64,000 nt of DNA from Nitrospira sp. (GCA_022842445.1 JALHPO010000002.1:496001-560000); one strand, 5' to 3'. Positions 7,205-15,903 are shown, counted from the first letter of the stretch. Program-made: numbers and translations. Notes: generated by a model not told the origin, from the letters alone.

Positions 7205-8602
7205 TTATTGTTTCAAGCTGGAATTGGCCTGGAGAAAGCCGCTTTGACTTTGGAGTCGGCCGAGCAGTCCATCCAGAGCGGCATACTGACGGCGCAATCG
7301 CTCTTCATATTGCGAAACAATATCCTCTTTTCTCGCGATCTCGTCGGTGATGTCGAAAATCTGATCGGTGAGACTCTCCTTGCGGAGCGTCACTGCCCCC
7401 GCCTCAATATCATCCAGCACATCCACGGCATTCGTCACCAGCTGGGCGACGCCGGTGCTGCCGGTTTGGTTGATGAACAGGCTCTTGACCGCCGAGTAGT
7501 TCGAACTAAGCGCGGCATCGAGCTTCGCATCGTCGATTGCCACGGTACCGTCCCGCTCCGTTTTGAACCCTACTTCGCCCACCGATGTATACGTCGTCAA
7601 ACCCGACACTGAAGAAGAGAGGGCATTTCTCAGCTGACTCAAGACCGTCCGTACCGTTGGCTCGTTGAAAAAGATCCCGCCCTCTTTAGTTGTGATGTCG
7701 TAGGTATTCCGTTCGTTGATAAATTTGACGACTTCACTATAGGCCGTCGCAAGCGCCTTGATGCTGGTCTTGACGGCGGCCGTGTCACGGGACACGTTGA
7801 CCGCAATCGTGCCGGCACCCGTCGTTTTGGTGAGTGCCATCGTCACTCCGGCTATCGCATCGGTAATCGTGTTGCTGCTGCGCTGGAAGGTGAGCGGATT
7901 CAACAGAGGATCGCCGACGACAATAATCGCATCTTGCGCCGCCTGCAACGTATCCGTTCCTCCGGTTCCGCTTGCGTTTAACAAATCCAAATCGGTGTTG
8001 TCGGCCACAACCGTGATCCCGCTACTGGCGCCGGTACTGCTGGCGGTCAGCACCAACCGATAGGCGGGGGAAGCCTCGGTTCCCGTATTCACCAGCGACG
8101 CGACGGCGCCTGCGCCAAGGTCATTGATGGCGGTCTGAAGATCTTCGATTGTCGCAGATGCCCCCAACGTAATGGTTTGATTCGAGCCCGACCCGACCTG
8201 AAATGTGAACGTACCGGATGAACCGCTGACGATGTCCGTGGTCGTGGCGGCGACGGCTTTTGCAGCCGTATTCGTCAGCTGATGACTTTGCGCCAGCTGT
8301 GTCACCCTGACGGTATAGCTCCCCGGCGTCGCCGACGATGACCCTGATGCGCTCAATACCGTCGAGTCGCTGACGGATACGCCGGAGCGGTCGAAGTTCG
8401 ACGGTAAACGGATCGCGTCAGATGCGCTCTGGAGCGCCGCCAGTTTCGTGCTCAAGGTGGCATAATCGGTCGATTTCGAGTTAAGCGTGCTTTTTTTCTC
8501 GTTCAACCGATCGACCGGCAGGCGGGAGATTTTCACCAACTGGTCGACGACCTGGCCGAAATCGAGTCCGTTCCCGAGCCCGCCGAAGCTTATTGTTGCC
8601 AT
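7205..8602 (-). CDS. fliD: Flagellar filament cap protein FliD
   Basis: FliD (HAP2) forms the cap at the filament tip and directs flagellin folding and insertion. The 465-residue protein has the conserved N-terminus FGGLGNGLDFGQVVDQLVKI and a C-terminal coiled region (YEERLRRQYAALDGLLGRLQSQSGFL). It has Ser/Thr-rich middle domains with a hook-IN-like element (GSNQTITLGASATIEDLQTA). These features fit FliD domains D0-D3. Length is within the normal range. It follows flaG by 18 bp and precedes fliS. Confidence 0.95.
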   Translation of the reverse strand: MATISFGGLGNGLDFGQVVDQLVKISRLPVDRLNEKKSTLNSKSTDYATLSTKLAALQSASDAIRLPSNFDRSGVSVSDSTVLSASGSSSATPGSYTVRVTQLAQSHQLTNTAAKAVAATTTDIVSGSSGTFTFQVGSGSNQTITLGASATIEDLQTAINDLGAGAVASLVNTGTEASPAYRLVLTASSTGASSGITVVADNTDLDLLNASGTGGTDTLQAAQDAIIVVGDPLLNPLTFQRSSNTITDAIAGVTMALTKTTGAGTIAVNVSRDTAAVKTSIKALATAYSEVVKFINERNTYDITTKEGGIFFNEPTVRTVLSQLRNALSSSVSGLTTYTSVGEVGFKTERDGTVAIDDAKLDAALSSNYSAVKSLFINQTGSTGVAQLVTNAVDVLDDIEAGAVTLRKESLTDQIFDITDEIARKEDIVSQYEERLRRQYAALDGLLGRLQSQSGFLQANSSLKQ

Positions 8603-8620
8603 GCGTTCTCCCCGCCTCCG

Positions 8621-8998
8621 CTATACCTGCTCGTGAAGCAGCAGGCCCTTCGCACTCGACAAATACTTTTCAAGTTTGAGTAATTCTTCCGGAGGGATTT
8701 GCCGGATGACTTTGCCGGAATCCTGCTCGACGACTTTGATGACGACGCGCTCAGATTCATCATCGACTTCCATTTTGAGGCGTGGGTCTGTGGAGTCGAG
8801 TACCTTGCTCACCTTAGCCGCCGCCCGTTCGATTACGTCCCGATCAATCTCTGAGGGATTTGATTGGTCCGGCCGTCCCGTGCCGGAATCGGCACGTGTG
8901 CTTGCCTCGCGCAGTTGTCGAGCCACCACCTCGGCTGGTTCATGCTCTCGTTGAGATAATGCGGACAGATCTACCTTTGGCGCCACATGATGAATCAT
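8621..8998 (-). CDS. flaG: FlaG family flagellar protein
   Basis: A 125-residue protein whose C-terminal half carries the FlaG signature (RVVIKVVEQDSGKVIRQIPPEELLKL). FlaG proteins affect filament length in Campylobacter and Aeromonas and are usually encoded between flagellin and fliD, as here. The N-terminal half is low-complexity and polar. The ATG is preceded by AAGGAGG. A strong hairpin separates it from fliC, so its transcription may depend partly on readthrough. Confidence 0.92.
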   Translation of the reverse strand: MIHHVAPKVDLSALSQREHEPAEVVARQLREASTRADSGTGRPDQSNPSEIDRDVIERAAAKVSKVLDSTDPRLKMEVDDESERVVIKVVEQDSGKVIRQIPPEELLKLEKYLSSAKGLLLHEQV

Positions 8999-9019
8999 GG
9001 CAGCCTCCTTATGAGCCTA

Positions 9020-9055
9020 CGGGTCCCGTCTTCTCGAACGAGAAGACGAGACCCG
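9020..9055 (-). terminator. Strong hairpin after fliC (probable terminator or 3' stabiliser)
   Basis: Two 17-nt arms, CGGGTCCCGTCTTCTCG at 9020-9036 and CGAGAAGACGAGACCCG at 9039-9055, pair almost completely, with one mismatch that is a G-U pair in RNA, around a 2-nt loop. It begins 11 bp after the flagellin stop. There is no U-run, so it may attenuate or stabilise rather than fully terminate. Confidence 0.7.
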
Positions 9056-9066
9056 CTCGGCGACGG

Positions 9067-9891
9067 TTACTGGAGCAGCGCCAATGCCTGCTGCGGCAGG
9101 GTATTCGCCTGCGCAAGCACGGCAATGCCGGTCTGCACCAAGACCTGGTTTTTCGTGAACTGGGACGTCTCGTACGCGATATCCGCATCGCGAATACGGG
9201 ACTCCGCAGCCGTCAGGTTCTCAGACGAGATCGTCAGATTCGCGATCGTCGCTTCGAACCGATTCTGGAGTGACCCATACTCGGCGCGAGAGGTCGCCAC
9301 GGAGCTGATGGCGCTGTCGATGTTGCTCAACGCGCTCTGCGCATTGGCCGACGTGGACACGTTCACGCTGCTGATACCCAGCGTGGAAATCGTCAGCTGA
9401 TTCAGATCCATCGACAACGTGTTGCCTGTTCCGCTCTTGAACCCGACCTGGATGCTGAAACTGATCGAGCTCCCGCTGGTCAGAGCCTGTCCGTTGAATT
9501 CGGTCACCTGTGCGATGCGGTCGATTTCCGAACGCAGCGCCAGGAATTCCTGATCGATGTACGACCGTTCGGTAGCGCCCACCGTTCCGCTCGCGGACTG
9601 GGACGCCAGTTCCCGGAGCCGGCCGAGCAAGTTGCCGATCGTGGCAGCCGCGCCGTCCGCGATTTGCGTCAAGCTGATGCCGTCCGACGAGTTCCGCACC
9701 GCTTGATTGATGCTGCGAATGTGGGCGCGCAAGGTTTCGGACAGACCGAGGCCGGCGGCATCATCCGCCGCGCGGGTAATCCGGAGACCGGACGACAACC
9801 GCTCGACCGAACGACCCAACTGGTCGGTGCTGGCCGCCAAGTTGCGCTGAGCCGAAATGGATGCAGGATTGTTGTTAACGATAAGTGCCAT
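9067..9891 (-). CDS. fliC: Flagellin
   Basis: Flagellin is the filament subunit, exported through the flagellar type III system. The 274-residue protein has both conserved ends: N-terminal MALIVNNNPASISAQRNL with LSSGLRITRAADDAAGL, and C-terminal RIRDADIAYETSQFTKNQVL with LPQQALALLQ. The central variable region is very short (about residues 135-190), so this is a minimal flagellin of D0-D1 domains only. It is the only flagellin gene in the window. A strong AAGGAGGAAGG ribosome site, a sigma-28-like promoter and a GGA-loop hairpin precede it. Many Ser/Thr residues in the centre could carry O-glycans made by the adjacent island; this is inference. Confidence 0.97.
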   Translation of the reverse strand: MALIVNNNPASISAQRNLAASTDQLGRSVERLSSGLRITRAADDAAGLGLSETLRAHIRSINQAVRNSSDGISLTQIADGAAATIGNLLGRLRELASQSASGTVGATERSYIDQEFLALRSEIDRIAQVTEFNGQALTSGSSISFSIQVGFKSGTGNTLSMDLNQLTISTLGISSVNVSTSANAQSALSNIDSAISSVATSRAEYGSLQNRFEATIANLTISSENLTAAESRIRDADIAYETSQFTKNQVLVQTGIAVLAQANTLPQQALALLQ

Positions 9892-9953
9892 GGACCCTTC
9901 CTCCTTGATACAAGAACCGGATCGTACGTGCTTGCCTCCGCATCCGTGCAGAA

Positions 9954-9972
9954 GCCTGTTCTCCGCTCAGGC
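9954..9972 (-). promoter_or_regulatory. Candidate CsrA-binding hairpin in fliC leader
   Basis: In the fliC leader, GCCTG (at 9968-9972) pairs with CAGGC (at 9954-9958), leaving a loop AGCGGAGAA that exposes GGA. CsrA typically binds GGA in hairpin loops and a second GGA at the ribosome site; here the ribosome site AAGGAGGA supplies that. csrA and fliW are in the window, so FliW-CsrA control of flagellin is plausible. Confidence 0.55.
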
Positions 9973-9992
9973 CTGTGAGCTGATTGCCTGCT

Positions 9993-10019
9993 GTATCGGA
10001 CGATCCGGAAGGGACTTGA
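9993..10019 (-). promoter_or_regulatory. Sigma-28 promoter of fliC
   Basis: On the minus strand TCAAGTCC, an 11-nt spacer and TCCGATAC match the FliA consensus (TAAAGTTT, 11 nt, GCCGATAA) at 5 and 6 of 8 positions. The predicted start point is near 9985, giving a leader of about 95 nt. The same TCAAGT form of the -35 recurs at csrA, flgM and both HD-GYP genes. Confidence 0.78.
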
Positions 10020-10085
10020 GCCTCTTGAGCTGTCAATGCACCGTCACCGACTTCACACAACGAACACCAACGGCCATATCCTGAT

Positions 10086-10113
10086 GTGAACGGCAAGTGG
10101 TGAATCGTAAGTA
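10086..10113. repeat. Short heptanucleotide-period repeat upstream of fliC promoter
   Basis: Four degenerate 7-nt units (GTGAACG, GCAAGTG, GTGAATC, GTAAGTA) lie between the fliC promoter and the upstream gene. The units share G-T-G/A-A spacing rather than exact sequence. Confidence 0.5.
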
Positions 10114-10154
10114 GCGCGCGGCGAAGAGCTGACAACCTCAGCACTTCCCCCGAC

Positions 10155-10691
10155 TCAGCACTCATTCGTCGCCAGCCGGGGAAGAATCTCATACTCCAGG
10201 AGATCCGCCATCATCACGATATCCTGACCGGCTCTCGCATCGAGAAGGTCGCGCACCCATGCGCTGAACGGCTTCGCCTCCCGGCCGCCGTTGAACGTCG
10301 TCCCAATGCCTTCTGTCAGCTCGAGATAGTCAGCGAGCTTTCCCAGCCAGAGATCCAACCTCGTGACCTGACACTGTCCCGAGCGGAACGATCCGGCAAG
10401 TGATCTCCCTTCCTCATGCAGTACCTGCGCATAGCGCTCGGCAGAATGCCGGGCCGAGCGCACGATCTCCTGTTTCGATATCGACACGGCTGTCAACGCC
10501 GAGTATTTCTCGGCTGGCTCCCGCAAGAACCCGACATCGAGATCTCGATCGCTGATGGCCCGATCATCGAGTTGCAACGACGTTACAATGCGAGACTTGG
10601 CCTGCGCCCGATCACTGACGTCAGCCAGTACCTCCCCGATCGTTGCCGCTGCTTCAATGTCCCATTGATCCTGATCGAGTGTCACACGCAT
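10155..10691 (-). CDS. Uncharacterised helical protein between the glycosyltransferases and flagellin
   Basis: A 178-residue protein with no family I recognise. It is predicted mostly helical, acidic and soluble, with no signal peptide or membrane segment. The C-terminal part (WVRDLLDARAGQDIVMMADLLEYEILPRL) resembles a helical bundle of the kind found in flagellar chaperones or in helical tails of flagellin-modification proteins, but this is only an impression. The ATG at 10689-10691 is chosen because AAGGAG lies 7 nt upstream. It sits between glycosyltransferase genes and fliC, separated from the former by a 143-bp inverted-repeat arm. A role linking flagellin to glycosylation is possible but unproven. 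Confidence 0.6.
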   Translation of the reverse strand: MRVTLDQDQWDIEAAATIGEVLADVSDRAQAKSRIVTSLQLDDRAISDRDLDVGFLREPAEKYSALTAVSISKQEIVRSARHSAERYAQVLHEEGRSLAGSFRSGQCQVTRLDLWLGKLADYLELTEGIGTTFNGGREAKPFSAWVRDLLDARAGQDIVMMADLLEYEILPRLATNEC

Positions 10692-10759
10692 GGTCTCTCT
10701 CCTTCTTTCCCCGCATGATTCATGGTCGCTCTTCCTGTATCCGACCATTCCGCTTCGAA

Positions 10760-10902
10760 CGTGAAGCGTATCTCGTCGGGAAAAAGAGCTGATAGCTGAT
10801 GGCATATAGCACGTGATCGGACGAAGCTTCGATTCGCTCTCCGGTCCTATGCCATAAGCCATACGCCATAGGCTCTTTCGACTGATTGTGCTTCACGAGA
10901 TA
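10760..10902. repeat. 143-bp inverted-repeat arm A (partner at 15752-15894)
   Basis: The reverse complement of this segment matches 15752-15894 over 143 bp with only about three differences. Internally it reads in 7-nt units (for example GTATGGC then TTATGGC on the complement) and can fold into a long imperfect hairpin with arms AAAGAGC and GCTCTTT. It supplies the stop codon of the GT9 gene ending at 10893. Confidence 0.9.
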
Positions 10903-12590
10903 CGCGCATTCTCTCCGCCCTTCACATGGGCTGGACGCGATCCGGCAATGAACGGCAAACTCCTGGGAGATGAGCGACGTCCGGTTTCTGAAAGGCGCCG
11001 ACGAACCTCGATGAGTTGATCCCGCCACCGGCGATAGGCTCGCTCATGATGCCGCGCCAGCAGCTCCATGCCCTGCACATTGTCGCTGTGGATGGTTCTC
11101 ATACATTCCGTCGTCAGGGGGGCCACAGCGAAGTTTGTCATTCCCACACACACAGCAGATTCGCGTTCCCGCGATTGTTCCTGCTGAAGAGCCCTGAGCC
11201 GCTGCACAGCGATTGGTGTCCCGCGAGCCGCTTGTACAATGTCCTCCGCTCTCTTGCAGAGGGAATCCAGTTTGAGCACGAGATTCGCTATCACATCCAG
11301 TGCAATCTCCGCGTCCGGAGCAGGCCCTTCCGGCTCCGGCACATGGCTGGGTGCGCCCGTGAAGGATTGGTACCAATAGCGCCGCCAGAACGTCCCATAC
11401 CAGGCCTCGGCGGGAAGCTCGCTGCCGGCTCTAAGGCGAAAAGTTCCAAGCCGGTCTTCGTCGATCCCTGATTCATAAATGCGGCATTGGGATAGGCCTA
11501 TCGGAAATGGACCGCTTCCGAGGGCGTGCAGCATGAGAGCCGCCACCTGATTAGGAATAAGACGGTCCTTGCACGAGTGATGCGCGCACACCTGTTCGAA
11601 TCCGCAGGGCGCGCAGTCCAGATCCGGTTGCACCACCCAATGCCCCGACCCATAGGGACCGGTCTCCCGAAAGTCCACATGCCCCACCGAAAGATCGACG
11701 ACAGGAGTCTTCACCGCGACAGCTATATGCATAGGACCGGTGTCATTAGTCAGCAGCAGCCGGGACTCGGCCAGCAAGGCCGCGAGCTGTTCGACCGACG
11801 TCCGGCCTGCCGCATTGATGAAAGGGTTGCGGCCGCCGGCCCCTCGATAGGCCTGAATCACTTGAGCAATGGTCTCCCGTTCAGACGGCGCGCCGATGAA
11901 CAGGACCCCACCCTTCCAACGCTCGCTCAGCGCAGCCAGGGCGGCGCCAAAATGCGCCGGACGCCATGCTTTCATAATGTCGCTAGCGCCGGCTTGCACG
12001 GCGATCCATCGTGCCGCCTCCGGCTTTTCTGACGCGAGAAACCGGCACGCCCAGTCTCTGGCTTCCGTCCGCAGCGTCATGTGAAGCGGAGCACATTCGC
12101 CGGGCCCGCTGCCGCCCAAGGCATATACATCGACGAGATTGAATCGATTGATCCGTCGAAACCGATGAATGTCGGTGAAGTAGGCCATCCAGGCATTGTC
12201 GATGACGACTCCGCCGTCCCACGCGCTTCTCCCGCCGCGGATATCCGGCGCGCCGATGTACCCGGCCAGAAAAGCGCTGGGCCGGTTGAACGTCAAGTTG
12301 ACAATGCGGTCATAGCCCCGGTCCCGCATAGGACGCGCCCAGTCTGCAACCTCTCGGTACAGCGACACCACATCCTTGACGGAAGCCCGGCTGGAATCGA
12401 TCAATTCATGAAAATCGAACGTAATCACCTCTCGAAGCCCGTCCAACATGGACGCGACCAGGGCAAACTGACGGTCGACGACCAGGTCGATGGCCACTCC
12501 GGGCTGTTCTTCCCGAAGACGAGCCAGCAGCGGACCCATTTGGACCAAGTCGCCCATGCGGGTGATATTCAGGATCAGAACTTGTTTCAT
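10893..12590 (-). CDS. Family 9 (heptosyltransferase-like) glycosyltransferase with C-terminal extension
   Basis: A GT9-family protein, 565 residues. The N-terminal ADP-heptose LPS heptosyltransferase fold begins MKQVLILNITRMGDLVQMGP, the typical R-x-GD motif. The nucleotide-sugar part is near residue 210-320 (IAVQAGASDIMKAW; LLLTNDTGPMHIAVAVKTPVV, a hallmark NDTGPMH motif). About 200 extra C-terminal residues are helical and unassigned. ATG at 12588-12590 is used because it starts the conserved fold. It probably transfers a heptose or other sugar within the island; the acceptor is unknown. Its stop codon lies inside inverted-repeat arm A. Confidence 0.85.
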   Translation of the reverse strand: MKQVLILNITRMGDLVQMGPLLARLREEQPGVAIDLVVDRQFALVASMLDGLREVITFDFHELIDSSRASVKDVVSLYREVADWARPMRDRGYDRIVNLTFNRPSAFLAGYIGAPDIRGGRSAWDGGVVIDNAWMAYFTDIHRFRRINRFNLVDVYALGGSGPGECAPLHMTLRTEARDWACRFLASEKPEAARWIAVQAGASDIMKAWRPAHFGAALAALSERWKGGVLFIGAPSERETIAQVIQAYRGAGGRNPFINAAGRTSVEQLAALLAESRLLLTNDTGPMHIAVAVKTPVVDLSVGHVDFRETGPYGSGHWVVQPDLDCAPCGFEQVCAHHSCKDRLIPNQVAALMLHALGSGPFPIGLSQCRIYESGIDEDRLGTFRLRAGSELPAEAWYGTFWRRYWYQSFTGAPSHVPEPEGPAPDAEIALDVIANLVLKLDSLCKRAEDIVQAARGTPIAVQRLRALQQEQSRERESAVCVGMTNFAVAPLTTECMRTIHSDNVQGMELLARHHERAYRRWRDQLIEVRRRLSETGRRSSPRSLPFIAGSRPAHVKGGENARIS

Positions 12591-12650
12591 CGCTGCATCA
12601 CAAAAACCAATATGGAGATACAGTGCAGGGTGCTGAGGCATCAACCCCTT

Positions 12651-12692
12651 GCCACTCATTACTCGCCACTCACCCCTCACCTCTCACAATCA
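12651..12692. repeat. Heptanucleotide-period repeat at the 3' end of the CgeB-like gene
   Basis: Six 7-nt units vary around a C-T-C ending (GCCACTC, ATTACTC, GCCACTC, ACCCCTC, ACCTCTC, ACAATCA). The array overlaps the stop codon of the gene on the minus strand. Confidence 0.75.
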
Positions 12693-14507
12693 CACAAGGT
12701 CTCTGGTTTCCGCCCGATAGCTGTCGAGTAAGAGAATGAGCAGTTCCTCTCGTTCCAATGCCCGCCCAACCCCATTTGCGCGGATATCCGCAGCCACGTC
12801 CTTTAACTCAACCCGCTGGCCCAAAGGAAACCGCCGCAGCATCGCCGAGAATTCCGGCGCAGACTCGGCGCGCACGGCCAGGGCACCGGCATTCCGGTCA
12901 CCCCGAAGGATCGCCCCGATTCGATCGGGCTGCCGCAGGCCGATGGCAGCCAACAACTCTTTCATCCGATGCCCGTAGGTGTGCTGCCTGAGCACTCGCT
13001 GCCGCGCCGCCTCCGCCACAGTCCGACGGCCGCTCGGATCATCGAGCCACATGCGAATCAACGCGGGCACGTCCTCTGTACGCCGAAACCGAACAATTTC
13101 CTCCTCCGTAAAGAGGTCAGGAAGAAGCGCCCGTTCATCGGTCAGTTGAAACGCGCCGCACGCCGCCAGCTCAAACGTGCGTGGATTCACAAAGTCTGCC
13201 TGCGGGTCCAATGCCTCTCCTCCGCAGGAATGGAGGTTGAGATTGATCGCGCTGGCATTGAACACCTTCATACAGGCCTCGGTGTCGATACGGGCTCCGC
13301 TCCGCTGCAGCACCGGCGCGAGATCCGCCGCCCCTTCCCATTCATTTCCCCACAACTTGAACGACCAGTCCTTCGACAACCAGCGCGGCAGCAGCACGCG
13401 CCGATTGGGATATCCCGCTCCGACAAACGACAGATCCGCGCCGTACTCCGTCCGCTCGGCATCGGTCAATGTGAGAGGCCGGTGCACGGCGGGATCGGCA
13501 GCCATGGGCAAGTAGCCGACAGAGCGGGCGCCGGCTCGTTTGAACGCCTCATGGCACTCCGCCTGCTGGATGACGAACCAATAATCGTACCCTGCAGCCA
13601 ACTGCTGCCAGTAGGTCAGATGGCGGTAATTCTCCACGAACCACATGGCGGTGAGAAACTTCTTCTTGCGAAGATGCTCAAGCACAGCCAACGTGAGCGG
13701 CGCTTGCGCGATGGCCAGTACGAGATCCGGGGGATCCTCCGACAAATGGGTGATCGTGCTCAGACTCAGCACCTCCGCAAAGCGACTCTGCATCGCCTGC
13801 CGATGCCGCATATCGCGGTAGGCTCCGAATGCATCGTAGCTGGCTCGATGCAGGCTGTGGTCGATCCAGCTGACGCGATGGCCCAATGCTTCCAGCGCGG
13901 TGACCACGTACTTCGCGATGGGCAACGATCCGCCATAGATCGGACCGACGACGGCAACATGCAGCTGCCCCCCTTGCCGCTTTGCCACAGACCGACGCAA
14001 CCATTCCTCCAGTTCCCGATGAACCTCTGCATGCAGACGGGCAGCCGGAGCATAGGTGAACACACGCAACGCGGCCGAGTGGGAGATCAGCTGCTCGGCC
14101 ATTTCCGGCGCGGTACCCCAAATCCATTCGACGGCATTCAACCAGGCTCCCATAGGACGTGCGCGCAACGCATCCTTCAAAAACGAAACATCCGGGATCA
14201 CAACCGCCAGACGGCTACCGGCCGGCTTCACCGCAACCAGGGCTTCAACGTGATACAGCAGGCCGACCCCAAGAACGACCGCCAGCTCTCCCGCTTGCCA
14301 TTCGCGCAGCTGTGCCTCGGCCCAGACCTTCGCTTCTTTGCAGGGGTCGTACGCGCTATGAACCCATTGTCCCCCGCACATTGCCGATACGCTGCCCTCG
14401 CGTGACTCCTTGAGCATGAGCACTCCGCCGGAGGTATCCTTCACGGCGGCGGCCAACGCAGGACAGGTGCGCTGTAAACCTTCGAGATTGTGGTTGAAAT
14501 AGTCCAT
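12690..14507 (-). CDS. CgeB-like glycosyltransferase
   Basis: A protein of 605 residues whose C-terminal two thirds fit the CgeB-like glycosyltransferase group (GT4/GT-B fold). It has LHVAVVGPIYGGSLPIAKYV (N-terminal Rossmann start), DLSFVGAGYPNRRVLLPRWL, and the C-terminal FNASAINLNLHSCGGE with NPRTFELAACGAFQLTDER. The latter region aligns with the sugar-nucleotide binding part of CgeB proteins. The N-terminal 190 residues are a separate, unassigned alpha/beta segment. ATG at 14507 follows the previous stop by 10 bp; an in-frame GTG at 14543 would overlap the upstream gene by 26 nt. Activity and acceptor are unknown; the location argues for flagellin or polysaccharide decoration. Confidence 0.8.
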   Translation of the reverse strand: MDYFNHNLEGLQRTCPALAAAVKDTSGGVLMLKESREGSVSAMCGGQWVHSAYDPCKEAKVWAEAQLREWQAGELAVVLGVGLLYHVEALVAVKPAGSRLAVVIPDVSFLKDALRARPMGAWLNAVEWIWGTAPEMAEQLISHSAALRVFTYAPAARLHAEVHRELEEWLRRSVAKRQGGQLHVAVVGPIYGGSLPIAKYVVTALEALGHRVSWIDHSLHRASYDAFGAYRDMRHRQAMQSRFAEVLSLSTITHLSEDPPDLVLAIAQAPLTLAVLEHLRKKKFLTAMWFVENYRHLTYWQQLAAGYDYWFVIQQAECHEAFKRAGARSVGYLPMAADPAVHRPLTLTDAERTEYGADLSFVGAGYPNRRVLLPRWLSKDWSFKLWGNEWEGAADLAPVLQRSGARIDTEACMKVFNASAINLNLHSCGGEALDPQADFVNPRTFELAACGAFQLTDERALLPDLFTEEEIVRFRRTEDVPALIRMWLDDPSGRRTVAEAARQRVLRQHTYGHRMKELLAAIGLRQPDRIGAILRGDRNAGALAVRAESAPEFSAMLRRFPLGQRVELKDVAADIRANGVGRALEREELLILLLDSYRAETRDLV

Positions 14508-14517
14508 GGCCTGCTCA

Positions 14518-15702
14518 TCATCCTTGCAGAGGTTGCAATTCACGCCATAAATCTTCTCGTTCGCGTGGAGGAGCCGGATGCCGGCCTGGTTCGCCGTAGT
14601 AGGCGCCCCATCGGTCGCACTGGCCTACCCACACGGACCATCCCTCCAAACCTTGCATTCGGCCTGTCAGTACGGCATCGATGGTTTCCCGGACCGGCCA
14701 ACTTGTAGGTTGAACACCGAACTGTCCCGATACGGCGCCTTCCTCGGATTTGTAGGCTTGCCACACGAGATGATCTGTCCCATAGGGTCCGGTCTCATGG
14801 ACGCGGGCCCGTGCGAAGTACCATCCGATGACTCGTGTACCCACCGCGGCGGCAAGATGGAGGGGCCCGGTATCCGCGCCAATGACGGTGTGGCAGCGGC
14901 CCAGAATCTCCGCAAGCTCAGGAAGCGAGGTGCGACCGGTGGCATCCCACAGCCGCCCAAGGATCGACGAAGGCAACTGGTCCTGGATGTACCGGGCTCG
15001 CTCGCGTTCCTGGCCGACCAACACCACCCGCCCAGCCGGAGCCGCGGCCATGAACTCAAGAATCCATCGTCGCCATACCTCGATCGGCACCAGGCGGTCG
15101 TCCGCCCCCGCCCCTACGATGAGACCGATCCACGGCCCTCCCTGCTTGCCAATCGGCTCCAAATCCGGAGGCAGAGGAAGCGGAGAGCGGCTGAGCGTCA
15201 CCGGTCTGCCCGGCGGGTACATCCCGCACAGGCCGCAGAAAGCATCGGCCAAATGAACACGGCACCCGCATCCAATCGCGGCTACATCCCTGACATAGGA
15301 CGCCCATGGCGCCAGCTGCTCGCCGAGCGGACCGTGCAATCGAGGCCCCTTTACCTCCCCCGCCAGCAACGCACCGGCCAGCAACGCGCGCGGATGCTGA
15401 TTGAGCACATACGCGCAATCATAGCGTTGTGATGAGAGTTCAGAGATCCGGCGCTCAGCATCTCTGAGATGTTCCGGGTGCAGTCCTGCACCGGCATCCT
15501 GGCCATGCTGCCGCCATGCCAGACCATCCCATTCCAACACGCGGGTAATTCCAGGCAACATCCGGCCGATCGGCGAGAGCGGCGTGGGACAGAGAAGATC
15601 CAGAATCAGCGAAGGATCAGCTGACTTGACGGCCGTGATAGCCGGAAGCGTTTGCAGAAGGTCACCCAGCCGGGCCAGTTGCACGATGAGCGCATGCCTC
15701 AT
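14518..15702 (-). CDS. Family 9 (heptosyltransferase-like) glycosyltransferase
   Basis: A 394-residue GT9 protein, close to normal heptosyltransferase length. It starts MRHALIVQLARLGDLLQTLPAI (R-x-GD motif) and contains VGQERERARYIQDQ and the donor-site signature TVIGADTGPLHLAAAVGTRVIG. The ATG at 15700-15702 has GAGGGA upstream. It is the first gene inside the pair of 143-bp inverted repeats in the transcription direction and is followed by the CgeB-like gene. It is a paralogue of the 565-residue GT9 protein downstream; both carry an unusual C-terminal tail with a WYGTF or WGAYYGEPG motif. Confidence 0.87.
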   Translation of the reverse strand: MRHALIVQLARLGDLLQTLPAITAVKSADPSLILDLLCPTPLSPIGRMLPGITRVLEWDGLAWRQHGQDAGAGLHPEHLRDAERRISELSSQRYDCAYVLNQHPRALLAGALLAGEVKGPRLHGPLGEQLAPWASYVRDVAAIGCGCRVHLADAFCGLCGMYPPGRPVTLSRSPLPLPPDLEPIGKQGGPWIGLIVGAGADDRLVPIEVWRRWILEFMAAAPAGRVVLVGQERERARYIQDQLPSSILGRLWDATGRTSLPELAEILGRCHTVIGADTGPLHLAAAVGTRVIGWYFARARVHETGPYGTDHLVWQAYKSEEGAVSGQFGVQPTSWPVRETIDAVLTGRMQGLEGWSVWVGQCDRWGAYYGEPGRHPAPPREREDLWRELQPLQG

Positions 15703-15751
15703 GTCGTTATCCCTCAATCCGGTTGCCTGCCCAAACCCAAGCAAGGCCACA

Positions 15752-15894
15752 TATCTCGTGAAGCATAATCAGTCGAAAGAGCCTATAGCGTATGGCTTAT
15801 GGCATAGGACCGGAGAGCGAATCGAAGCTTCGTCCGATCACGTGCTATATGCCATCAGCTATCAGCTCTTTTCCCCGACGAGATACGCTTCACG
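15752..15894. repeat. 143-bp inverted-repeat arm B (partner at 10760-10902)
   Basis: A 143-bp intergenic element, reverse-complementary to arm A with about three mismatches. It contains palindromes (CGAAGCTTCG) and the hairpin arms AAAGAGC and GCTCTTT, with units such as GTATGGC, TTATGGC, CATCAGC and TATCAGC in a 7-nt frame. It separates the giant glycosyltransferase gene from the GT9 gene. Confidence 0.9.
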
Positions 15895-15903
15895 AACAAC
15901 GAG

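Noticed and set aside
12969-14405. A 478-codon open frame on the plus strand
   Set aside because: It lies fully opposite the CgeB-like gene, encodes no recognisable domain and has the composition of an antisense frame in GC-rich DNA.
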